Assembly: GCF_002869745.1 (NCBI RefSeq)
Contig: NZ_PNOS01000037.1
Location: 1-49,063, forward strand
Length of the DNA: 49,063 nt
Direction: 5' to 3'
Source: Oceaniglobus roseus
Lineage (GTDB): Bacteria > Pseudomonadota > Alphaproteobacteria > Rhodobacterales > Rhodobacteraceae
Every line of letters begins with the position of its first letter. The stretch's first letter is position 1. This document shows, piece by piece, positions 26,802 through 33,583 of the stretch. The notes beneath the pieces were generated by a model. It did not search any database, was not told where the DNA came from, and worked only from the letters and a program-made list of their open reading frames with translations. A program made the position numbers and the translations under genes.

Positions 26802-26805
26802 GGCC

Positions 26806-27207
26806 ATGCTCGTTCCCGCCACCAGATATGCCGATTGCGAGGCCGCGCTGGCCTTCCTGACCGGCGTGCTGGGGCTGGAGGAGATCCAGGTCTACCGCGA
26901 CGGGGGCGGCGCGATCGTCCATGTAGAGCTGGGGTTGAACGGCGGCATCTACATGTTCGGCCCCGACACCCGCGACAACGCCTTCGCCGCCTTTATGGTC
27001 GCGCCGTCCGAGTCGGGGGGCCGCGCCACCGTCTCGGTCTATGCCATCGTGCCGGACGTGGCCGCGCGGCACGCCCGCGTCGCCGCCTCGGACGCGGAGA
27101 TCCTGCTGCCGCTCGCCGATCAGCCCCAGGGCGGAAGCGCCTTCACCTTCCGCGATCCCGGCGGGCACATCTGGACCGTCGGCGACTACGATCCGCGGGC
27201 GCGCTGA
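26806..27207 (+). CDS. VOC family protein (glyoxalase/bleomycin-resistance fold)
   Basis: A 133-residue protein with the two beta-alpha-beta-beta-beta halves of a VOC fold: RYADCEAALAFLTGVLGLEE at the start and FTFRDPGGHIWTVGDYDP at the end, the latter typical of this superfamily. The substrate is not readable. It starts 4 bp after the pepA stop and its TGA overlaps the holC ATG by one base (TGATG), so it is in the same transcript. Confidence 0.82.
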   Translation: MLVPATRYADCEAALAFLTGVLGLEEIQVYRDGGGAIVHVELGLNGGIYMFGPDTRDNAFAAFMVAPSESGGRATVSVYAIVPDVAARHARVAASDAEILLPLADQPQGGSAFTFRDPGGHIWTVGDYDPRAR

Positions 27208-27665
27208 TGGGCGCCGCCTATTTCTACCACCTGACCGAGCGCCCGCTGGAGGCGACCCTGCCGATGCTGCTGTCCCGCGCCATGGGGCAGGGCTGGCGCG
27301 TGGTGGTGCGGGGGGCAAACCCGCGGCGGATGGACTGGCTGGACCAGAAGCTGTGGCTGCTGGAGGGCGAGCCGTTCCTGCCCCATGGCCTGTCCGGCGG
27401 CCCCCACGATGCCGACCAGCCGGTGCTGCTGACCACCGATCCGGCGATGCCGAACGGTGCGGTCTGCCTGATGACCATGGACGGCGCCGAGGTGGCGGCG
27501 GACGAGGTCGAGCGGCTGGAACGGGTCTGCGTGCTGTTCGACGGCAACGATCCCGCGGCGCTGGAGAAGGCGCGCAGCCAGTGGCGCGCCCTGACCAATG
27601 CGGGCTGCTCGGCGCAGTACTGGAGCGAGGCCTCGGGCCGGTGGGAGAAGAAGGCCGAAAGCTAG
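27207..27665 (+). CDS. holC: DNA polymerase III chi subunit
   Basis: A 152-residue HolC. The start (YFYHLTERPLEATLPMLLSRAMGQGWRVVVRG) and the conserved W-L-D-Q-K-L-W region match the chi subunit, which links the clamp loader to SSB. The ATG at 27207 overlaps the VOC stop by one base. Its TAG stop forms a shared CTAG with the convergent DUF6476 gene. Confidence 0.92.
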   Translation: MGAAYFYHLTERPLEATLPMLLSRAMGQGWRVVVRGANPRRMDWLDQKLWLLEGEPFLPHGLSGGPHDADQPVLLTTDPAMPNGAVCLMTMDGAEVAADEVERLERVCVLFDGNDPAALEKARSQWRALTNAGCSAQYWSEASGRWEKKAES

Positions 27666-27970
27666 GGCGCGACGGTGATCCGGACCGTCTGGCGCAGCTC
27701 GCCCGAGGCGGCGTCGAAGATCAGGATCCGGTCGTCCTCGGTCACCACCGCCAGCCAGCCGCGGCCCCGGGTCACGGCGAAGGGCTTGGTTCCCTCGGGC
27801 AGGGCGATGCTGTCGGGCAGGGGCAGGGCGGCATTGTCGGGGAAGCGGGTGACAAACAGCGCGATCAGCACTATCAGCCCCGCGATCATGGTCGTCGTCA
27901 GCCCGGTGACCAGCCACCTCAGGAAGCGCAGGGTGCGCGCCTGTTCGGGGTCCAGCGGAGTGTCTTCCAT
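27662..27970 (-). CDS. DUF6476 family small membrane protein
   Basis: A 102-residue protein with one hydrophobic helix (about residues 23-44, GLTTTMIAGLIVLIALFV) and a soluble C-terminal domain (FAVTRGRGWLAVVTEDDRILIFDAASGELRQTV) that looks like a single beta-propeller-like blade. I recall it as a Rhodobacterales-type DUF6476 protein; function unknown. The ATG at 27970 is chosen over a TTG two codons upstream. Its start codon overlaps the divergent rluA/rluD-family ATG (CATG) and its stop codon overlaps the convergent holC stop (CTAG), so it has no independent flanks. Confidence 0.75.
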   Translation of the reverse strand: MEDTPLDPEQARTLRFLRWLVTGLTTTMIAGLIVLIALFVTRFPDNAALPLPDSIALPEGTKPFAVTRGRGWLAVVTEDDRILIFDAASGELRQTVRITVAP

Positions 27971-29003
27971 GTCCAAGTCTCACCTCAGGGTCGTCATCTC
28001 GGACGCGCCGCCCGCGCGCCTTGATAAGGCCTTGGCGCGGGACGTGCCAGAGGAGGCGCACCTTTCGCGCTCGCGTCTCGGCCGCCTGATCGCGGAAGGC
28101 GCGGTGCGGCTGAACGGGGAGCTCGTGACAGACCAGACGGCGAAGGTCGCGGCGGGGGACGTGGTCGAGATCGCGGTGCCGCAAGCGGAGGAGAGCCACA
28201 TCGGGCCCGAACCGATCCCGCTTGCCATCGTCTACGAGGACGACGCGCTGATCGTGGTCGACAAGCCCGCGGGCATGGTCGTCCATCCCGCGCCCGGCAC
28301 GCCCGGCGGCACGCTGGTCAATGCGCTGCTGCACCATTTCGGCGGCGAACTGTCCGGCGTTGGCGGCATGAAGCGGCCGGGCATCGTCCACCGGATCGAC
28401 AAGGACACCAGCGGTCTTCTGGTCGTCGCGAAGACGGACGCCGCGCACCACGGCCTTGCCGCGCAGTTCGAGGCGCACACCGCCAGCCGCCACTACCTTG
28501 CCCTCTGCCACGGCGTGCCGGACGCGGCGGACCCGCGGCTGCGCGGCACGCGGGGGGTCAGCTTCGAGCCGGGCAACGTGATGAAGATCACCACCCAGCT
28601 GGCCCGCCACAGGATGGACCGGCAGCGCCAGGCGGTGCTGTTCCAGGGCGGACGCCACGCGGTGACGCGGGTCGAGGTGCTCGAGGCCTTCGGCACGCCC
28701 CCGGCGCTGGCCCTGGTCAGCTGTCGGCTCGAGACGGGGCGGACCCACCAGATCCGGGTCCACATGTCGCACGCGGGTCATGCGCTGGTCGGCGACCAGA
28801 CCTACGGCGGGCGGCGCAGGGCTGCGGCGAAGGCGCTGGGCGATGCGGCGGCGCGTGCGGTGGACCGCTTTCCGCGGCAGGCTCTGCACGCGGCTTCCCT
28901 GGGGTTCCGGCACCCGGAAAGCGGCGAGGAGATGGCGTTCGAGGCGGCGCTGCCCGCCGATTTCGAGGATTTGCTTGCTGCGGTGCAGAACACGGATGTG
29001 TGA
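27969..29003 (+). CDS. RluA/RluD-family ribosomal large-subunit pseudouridine synthase
   Basis: A 344-residue enzyme. An N-terminal S4 RNA-binding domain (about 15-75, ARDVPEEAHLSRSRLGRLIAEGAVRLNGE) precedes the synthase domain, with the catalytic Asp144 in HRIDKDTSG (141-149). The S4 domain makes RluD-like 23S modification likely, but I do not assign the exact position. The ATG at 27969 shares CATG with the divergent DUF6476 start, so its promoter must lie within DUF6476 coding sequence. It precedes rpoH in the same direction. Confidence 0.92.
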   Translation: MSKSHLRVVISDAPPARLDKALARDVPEEAHLSRSRLGRLIAEGAVRLNGELVTDQTAKVAAGDVVEIAVPQAEESHIGPEPIPLAIVYEDDALIVVDKPAGMVVHPAPGTPGGTLVNALLHHFGGELSGVGGMKRPGIVHRIDKDTSGLLVVAKTDAAHHGLAAQFEAHTASRHYLALCHGVPDAADPRLRGTRGVSFEPGNVMKITTQLARHRMDRQRQAVLFQGGRHAVTRVEVLEAFGTPPALALVSCRLETGRTHQIRVHMSHAGHALVGDQTYGGRRRAAAKALGDAAARAVDRFPRQALHAASLGFRHPESGEEMAFEAALPADFEDLLAAVQNTDV

Positions 29004-29148
29004 CTCGGGTCGGAACGACGGATCCGGACACCTTTCGCGTTCATTGTCTGTTAAACGAAGGTGACGTACGGTCCTTGAACTGAACCGGGCCGTTTACTAC
29101 TTGGATGTTAAGCCCCGATACATCGGGGTGCAGAAGGGGCACTGAGCC
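29004..29148 (+). promoter_or_regulatory. rpoH leader and promoter region
   Basis: 145 bp with lower G+C than its surroundings. TTGAAC followed after 17 bp by TACTTG (about 29075-29103) is a possible sigma-70 promoter; CTTGAA at the same place also resembles a sigma-32 -35 element, which would allow autoregulation. The perfect inverted repeat CCCCGAT-AC-ATCGGGG lies at 29113-29128, 20 bp before the start codon. AAGGGG is the Shine-Dalgarno. Confidence 0.5.
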
Positions 29149-30045
29149 ATGGCAACCTACGCAAATCTTCCCGCACCCTCCCCGGAACAGGGTCTAAACC
29201 GGTATCTTCAGGAAATCCGCAAGTTCCCGATGCTGGAGCCGGAAGAAGAATACATGCTGGCCAAGCGCTGGGCCGAGGATGGCGATGTCGACGCGGCGCA
29301 CAAGATGGTGACGTCGCACCTGCGCCTCGCGGCCAAGATCGCCATGGGCTACCGCGGCTACGGCCTTCCCCAGGCCGAGGTGATCTCGGAAGCGAACGTC
29401 GGCCTGATGCAGGCGGTGAAGAAATTTGACCCCGAGAAGGGCTTCCGCCTTGCCACCTACGCGATGTGGTGGATCCGCGCCTCGATCCAGGAATACGTCC
29501 TGCGCTCATGGTCCATGGTGAAGCTCGGCACGACTTCGGCGCAGAAGAAGCTGTTCTTCAACCTGCGCAAGGCGAAAAGCCGGATCGGCGCGCTGGAGGA
29601 CGGGGACCTGCGCCCCGAACATGTCGCCAAGATCGCCCAGGACCTGAGCGTGACCGAAGACGAGGTGATCTCGATGAACCGGCGCCTGTCCGGCGGCGAT
29701 GCCTCCCTGAACGCCACGATCAGCCAGGACGGCGAGGGCGCCGCCCAGTGGCAGGACTGGCTGGAGGACGAGGATGCCGACCAGGCCGGCGACTACGAGG
29801 AGCGGGACGAGCTGGAAGGTCGCCGCGCGCTGCTGATGGAGGCGATGGACGTGCTGAACGAGCGCGAGAAGGACATCCTCATGCAGCGCCGCCTGGAGGA
29901 TCAGCCGGTCACGCTGGAGGAACTCTCGGGCCAGTACGACGTCAGCCGCGAGCGGATCCGCCAGATCGAGGTGCGCGCCTTCGAGAAGCTCCAGAAACGG
30001 ATGAAGGAGCTGGCGCGCGAGAAGGGCATGCTCTCGGGCGCATAG
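29149..30045 (+). CDS. rpoH: RNA polymerase heat-shock sigma factor sigma-32 (RpoH, RpoHI type)
   Basis: A 298-residue sigma factor. Region 2 is near-canonical (LRLAAKIAMGYRGYGLPQAEVISEANVGLMQAVKKFDPEKGFRLATYAMWWIRASIQEYVLRSW). The RpoH box QKKLFFNLR is at 132-140, specific to sigma-32. Region 4 HTH is at about 253-281 (VTLEELSGQYDVSRERIRQIEVRAFEKLQ). It directs RNA polymerase to heat-shock and stress promoters. Many Rhodobacterales carry a second rpoH, not seen here. Its leader has a strong hairpin that could affect translation. Confidence 0.96.
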   Translation: MATYANLPAPSPEQGLNRYLQEIRKFPMLEPEEEYMLAKRWAEDGDVDAAHKMVTSHLRLAAKIAMGYRGYGLPQAEVISEANVGLMQAVKKFDPEKGFRLATYAMWWIRASIQEYVLRSWSMVKLGTTSAQKKLFFNLRKAKSRIGALEDGDLRPEHVAKIAQDLSVTEDEVISMNRRLSGGDASLNATISQDGEGAAQWQDWLEDEDADQAGDYEERDELEGRRALLMEAMDVLNEREKDILMQRRLEDQPVTLEELSGQYDVSRERIRQIEVRAFEKLQKRMKELAREKGMLSGA

Positions 30046-30079
30046 GACACAGCGTACGACATTTGCCTGTCAGGGCGGT

Positions 30080-30104
30080 GCGGCGGGAACCGCGCCGCTC
30101 TTTT
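30080..30104 (+). terminator. intrinsic terminator after rpoH
   Basis: Stem GCGGCG (30080-30085) with CGCCGC (30093-30098), 7-nt loop, followed at once by TCTTTT. It lies 35 bp after the rpoH stop and fits a Rho-independent terminator. Confidence 0.75.
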
Positions 30105-30309
30105 CACGTTCCCGGCGCAGTCTTGCCCGGACAGCCATCAGCACGGCGACCGGGGCGGCCGGAGGCGGGCGACAGCGCTGCGCTGGCGTGCCTTCGCCTT
30201 TCCCGTCCATGCCGCCTATGCCCCCATGCGGGCGCGACAAACCGGGTTTCGCCTTTTCCTCCGGTGCCGCCGCTATAAGGTGCCAGCCAGGCAACGAGGG
30301 GACAGTGCA
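30105..30309 (+). promoter_or_regulatory. intergenic region before the Gfo/Idh/MocA gene
   Basis: About 205 bp. CTATAAGG at about 30272-30279 is a good -10 candidate, but no clear -35 lies 16-18 bp upstream. GAGGGGA 7 bp before the ATG at 30310 is a good Shine-Dalgarno. Otherwise nothing recognisable. Confidence 0.35.
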
Positions 30310-31275
30310 ATGACCGATCCGATCCGCTGGGGCATTCTGGGCGCCGCCAATTTCGCGCGCCAGCACATGGGGCCCGCGATCCACGCCGCCCGCGGCGCCG
30401 AGCTGGCCGCGCTGGCCACCGCCACCCCCGCGAAGGCCGATGGCTTTCGGGAGTTCGCGCCGGGTCTGAAGCTCCACGACAGCTACGACGCGCTTCTGCT
30501 GGACCCCGGCATCGACGCCGTCTACATCCCGCTGCCGAACCACCTGCACGTCGAATGGACGAAGAAGGCGCTTGCGGCGGGCAAGGCGGTGCTGTGCGAG
30601 AAGCCGATGGCGATGGTAGAGACGGATTTCGACGACCTGATCGCGGCGCGGGACGCGGCGGGCGTGCTGGCGGCCGAGGCCTTCATGATCGTCCACCACC
30701 CCCAGTGGCATCTCGTGAGGCGGCTGCTGGTCGAGGGTGCGATCGGGCGGCTGATGCATGTCGACGGCATGTTCTGCTACAACAATCCCGACCCCGCCAA
30801 CATCCGCAACAAGGCCGAGACGGGCGGCGGCGGCCTGCGCGACATCGGCGTCTACACCTTCGGCTCGGCCCGCTTCGTGACGGGGGCCGAGCCCGATCGG
30901 CTGACGGCGCTGCTGCGGGTGGAGAACGGGGTCGACACCGTCGCCCGCGTCTCCGCCGAGTTCCCGGAGTTCAGCTATTCCTGCGTGGTCTCGACCCGGA
31001 TGTTCCCGAACCAGCGCATGAGCTTCCACGGCGACGCCGGACGGATCACGGTGACGACGCCGTTCAACGCCAACGTCTTCGGCGAGGCGCGGGTGGAGGT
31101 CGAGACCGCCGGCATGGCGGTGACCACCCACCGCTTCCCCGGCGTGAACCACTATGTCCTCCAGGTCGAGGCCTTCGGCCGCACGATGCGCGACGGCGCG
31201 CCCTATGCCTGCCCGCTGGAATTCAGCCGCGGCACCCAGCGGATGATCGACATGGCGCTTGCCGCCGAAGGCTGA
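30310..31275 (+). CDS. Gfo/Idh/MocA family oxidoreductase
   Basis: A 321-residue NAD(P)-dependent oxidoreductase. N-terminal Rossmann motif WGILGAANFA, then the family signature VLCEKPMA, and a C-terminal substrate domain. Members act on sugars, inositols or similar polyols; the substrate is unknown. The ATG at 30310 follows GAGGGGA and fits the start of the Rossmann strand; the frame upstream to 30226 is spacer. Convergent with pepF. Confidence 0.88.
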   Translation: MTDPIRWGILGAANFARQHMGPAIHAARGAELAALATATPAKADGFREFAPGLKLHDSYDALLLDPGIDAVYIPLPNHLHVEWTKKALAAGKAVLCEKPMAMVETDFDDLIAARDAAGVLAAEAFMIVHHPQWHLVRRLLVEGAIGRLMHVDGMFCYNNPDPANIRNKAETGGGGLRDIGVYTFGSARFVTGAEPDRLTALLRVENGVDTVARVSAEFPEFSYSCVVSTRMFPNQRMSFHGDAGRITVTTPFNANVFGEARVEVETAGMAVTTHRFPGVNHYVLQVEAFGRTMRDGAPYACPLEFSRGTQRMIDMALAAEG

Positions 31276-31300
31276 GACCGCGTTCCGCGGCCCTCCGATA

Positions 31301-31336
31301 CCGGCGCCGTCCGCAGCCGCGCGAGGCGGGCGCCGG
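31301..31336. terminator. bidirectional hairpin between convergent genes
   Basis: CCGGCGCC at 31301-31308 and GGCGCCGG at 31329-31336 form an 8-bp perfect stem with a 20-nt loop. It lies in the 117-bp gap between the Gfo/Idh/MocA stop and the pepF stop. No T-tract, so termination is only inferred. Confidence 0.4.
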
Positions 31337-31392
31337 GAAGGCCCGGCCCCGGCCAATTCCGACCGACGGACCGGCGGGGCCGTCGCGGAAGA

Positions 31393-33207
31393 TCAGTCCT
31401 CCATCGCCTCCAGTTCGTCGATGAAGCCCTCGATCATCGACAGGCCCTTGTCCCAGAAGGCGGGGTCCGAGGCGTCGAGGCCGAAGGGCGCCAGAAGCTC
31501 CTTGTGGTGCTTCGATCCGCCGGCCTTCAGCATCTCGAAATACTTCTCCTGGAAGCCCGGCGTGCCCTCCTCGTAGACGGCGTAGAGCGCGTTCACGAGA
31601 CCGTCGCCGAAGGCATAGGCGTAGACGTAGAAGGGCGAGTGGACGAAGTGCGGGATGTAGGCCCAGAAGGTCTCGTAGCCGTCCATGAAGTCGAAGGCAT
31701 CGCCCAGGGATTCGGCCTGCACCGACATCCAGAGCGCGTTGATGTCGTCCGGCGTCAGCTCGCCGTTGCGCCGCGCGGCGTGCAGCTTGCACTCGAAGTC
31801 GTAGAAGGCGATCTGCCGGACGACCGTGTTGATCATGTCCTCGACCTTGCCCGCCAGCAGCACCTTCTTCTCGGCCGGGGTCTTCGCCGCGGCCAGCAGC
31901 TTCCTGAAGGTCAGCATCTCGCCGAAGACGCTCGCCGTCTCCGCCAGCGTGAGGGGGGTCGAGGCCAGCAGCTCTCCCTGGTCGGCGGCCAGCACCTGGT
32001 GGACGCCATGGCCAAGCTCGTGGGCCAGCGTCATCACGTCCCGCGGCTTGCCGAGGTAGTTCAGCATGACATAGGGGTGCACCTCGGTCACGGTCGGATG
32101 GGCGAAGGCGCCCGGGGCCTTGCCGGGCTTCACCGCGGCGTCGATCCAGCCCTTCTCGAAGAAGGGCGTCGTCAGCTCGGCCATCCGGGGCGAGAAATCG
32201 GTGTAGGCGTCCATCACCATCTCGCGGGCACGGTCCCACCTGATCGTCCGCGGCTCTTCCATCGGCAGCGGCGCGTTGCGGTCCCAGACCTGCATCCGGT
32301 CAAGCCCGAGCCACTTGCGCTTCAGCTCGTAATAGCGGTGCGAAAGCCGCGGATAGGCGGCCACCACGGCATTCCTCAGCGCCTCGACCACCTCGGGCTC
32401 GACATGGTTCGACAGGTGCCGCCCGGTCTGCGGCGTCGGCATCTTGCGCCAGCGGTCCTCGATCTCCTTCTCCTTGGCCAGCGTGTTGTGGACGCGGGCG
32501 AAGAGGGCGACGTTCCTGCCGAAGACCCGCGCCAGTTCCTTCGCCGCCTTCTCGCGCTGGCTGCGGTCGGGGTCGGTCAGGAGGTTCAGCGTCGCCTCGA
32601 TCCCCATCTCCTCGCCGTCGATGTCGAAGGCGAGCCCCGCGATCGTCTCGTCGAACAGCCGGTTCCAGGCGGCGGCGCCCACGGTGGACTGGTCGTGCAG
32701 GAACTTCTCCAGCTCGTCGGAGAGCTGGTGCGGCCGCATCGCGCGCAGGCGGTCGAAGACGGGGCGGTAGCGGGCGAGATCGGCGTTGGCCTCGAACAGC
32801 GCGTCAAGCCGGGCGTCGGGGATCCGGTTGATCTCGAGCGAGAAGAAGACCAGCGGCGTCGTCGCCACGGTGATCGCGTCCTGGCAGTCGGACATGAACT
32901 TGGCCCGCTGCGGATCGGTCGTGTTCTGGTAATAGCGCAGGCCGGCGAAGGACATGATGCGGCCCGCGATGGTGTCGATCCTCTCGTAGGCGTGGACGCA
33001 GGCCAGCATGCCGTCGGCGTCGAGCTCCGCCAGCTTGCCCTCGTAGGTGGCGGCAAAGTCCGCGCAGGCCTTCGCCAGCCAGTCCCGGTCGCGCACCAGC
33101 TCGGGGGCGTCCTCCGAGGGATAGAGATCGCTCAGGTCCCACTCGGGAAGGTCGCCGAAGTCCTTCGCGGCGGCGGGATCGCGGGCGTCGAAGACGGGGT
33201 GCATCAT
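31393..33207 (-). CDS. pepF: oligoendopeptidase F (M3 family metallopeptidase)
   Basis: A 604-residue zinc peptidase. The active site HELGH is at 396-400 in TLAHELGHGVH; downstream glutamate ETASVFGEM is the third ligand region. Residues 1-200 form the helical M3 N-terminal domain (PEWDLSDLYPSEDAPE). It cleaves medium-length oligopeptides in the cytoplasm. Two adjacent ATGs (33207 and 33204) are both possible; the frame further upstream runs through a repeat and is non-coding. GAGG lies about 9 bp upstream. Confidence 0.95.
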   Translation of the reverse strand: MMHPVFDARDPAAAKDFGDLPEWDLSDLYPSEDAPELVRDRDWLAKACADFAATYEGKLAELDADGMLACVHAYERIDTIAGRIMSFAGLRYYQNTTDPQRAKFMSDCQDAITVATTPLVFFSLEINRIPDARLDALFEANADLARYRPVFDRLRAMRPHQLSDELEKFLHDQSTVGAAAWNRLFDETIAGLAFDIDGEEMGIEATLNLLTDPDRSQREKAAKELARVFGRNVALFARVHNTLAKEKEIEDRWRKMPTPQTGRHLSNHVEPEVVEALRNAVVAAYPRLSHRYYELKRKWLGLDRMQVWDRNAPLPMEEPRTIRWDRAREMVMDAYTDFSPRMAELTTPFFEKGWIDAAVKPGKAPGAFAHPTVTEVHPYVMLNYLGKPRDVMTLAHELGHGVHQVLAADQGELLASTPLTLAETASVFGEMLTFRKLLAAAKTPAEKKVLLAGKVEDMINTVVRQIAFYDFECKLHAARRNGELTPDDINALWMSVQAESLGDAFDFMDGYETFWAYIPHFVHSPFYVYAYAFGDGLVNALYAVYEEGTPGFQEKYFEMLKAGGSKHHKELLAPFGLDASDPAFWDKGLSMIEGFIDELEAMED

Positions 33208-33312
33208 GGGGGCCTCTTTCCTGTGTCCGGGCGGAACATATGAAGCCTTGCGCCCGGGGGAAAGGGCAGGCGCGATCCGGGAGCGGACGGAGCGCCCGGC
33301 AGGCTCCGATTC

Positions 33313-33554
33313 CCTGGCCTTCTTCTTTGCGGAAAATACTCCCGCCGGAGGCGATCCCGCCCCCTCCTGCCAGGCGCGCCCTCGCCGCGGCGCGCCCCTA
33401 TGGCGCGCTCCGGTTGCCATCCGGGCGGGCTCCGGTTTCCTCGAGGAAACCGATCCATTTTCCTCCAGGAAAATGGCGCCGCAGCAAGTGTCGGCGCGGG
33501 GCGGAGGGTGCGGGATGCCTCCGGCGGGAGTATTTGGACAAGGAAGAAGCCAGG
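33313..33554. repeat. MITE-like composite: two terminator-like elements in inverted orientation
   Basis: The left arm (33313-33352, minus orientation) and right arm (33517-33554, plus orientation) are each close copies of the dispersed element found at 11862 and 18450. Together they form approximately 40-bp terminal inverted repeats (outer ends CCTGG...CCAGG) of a 242-bp block. Inside are two palindromes (33433-33476). There is no coding capacity with family similarity. The block fills most of the gap between the pepF start and the DNA ligase stop. Confidence 0.65.
33433..33476. repeat. two adjacent perfect palindromes
   Basis: CGGTTTCCTCGAGGAAACCG at 33433-33452 is a perfect 20-bp palindrome. 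Two bases later CCATTTTCCT-CC-AGGAAAATGG (33455-33476) has perfect 10-bp arms. Both share the TTTCCT...AGGAAA core, suggesting one derives from the other or both bind the same factor. They could form cruciforms or RNA hairpins. Confidence 0.85.
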
Positions 33555-33583
33555 CCGGTGCAACCCGGACGCGACTGCCGCTT

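Noticed and set aside
11838-30071. Shared ATTTGCCTGTC string just after the M20 stop and the rpoH stop
   Set aside because: An 11-base match is expected many times by chance in 49 kb; no surrounding similarity.
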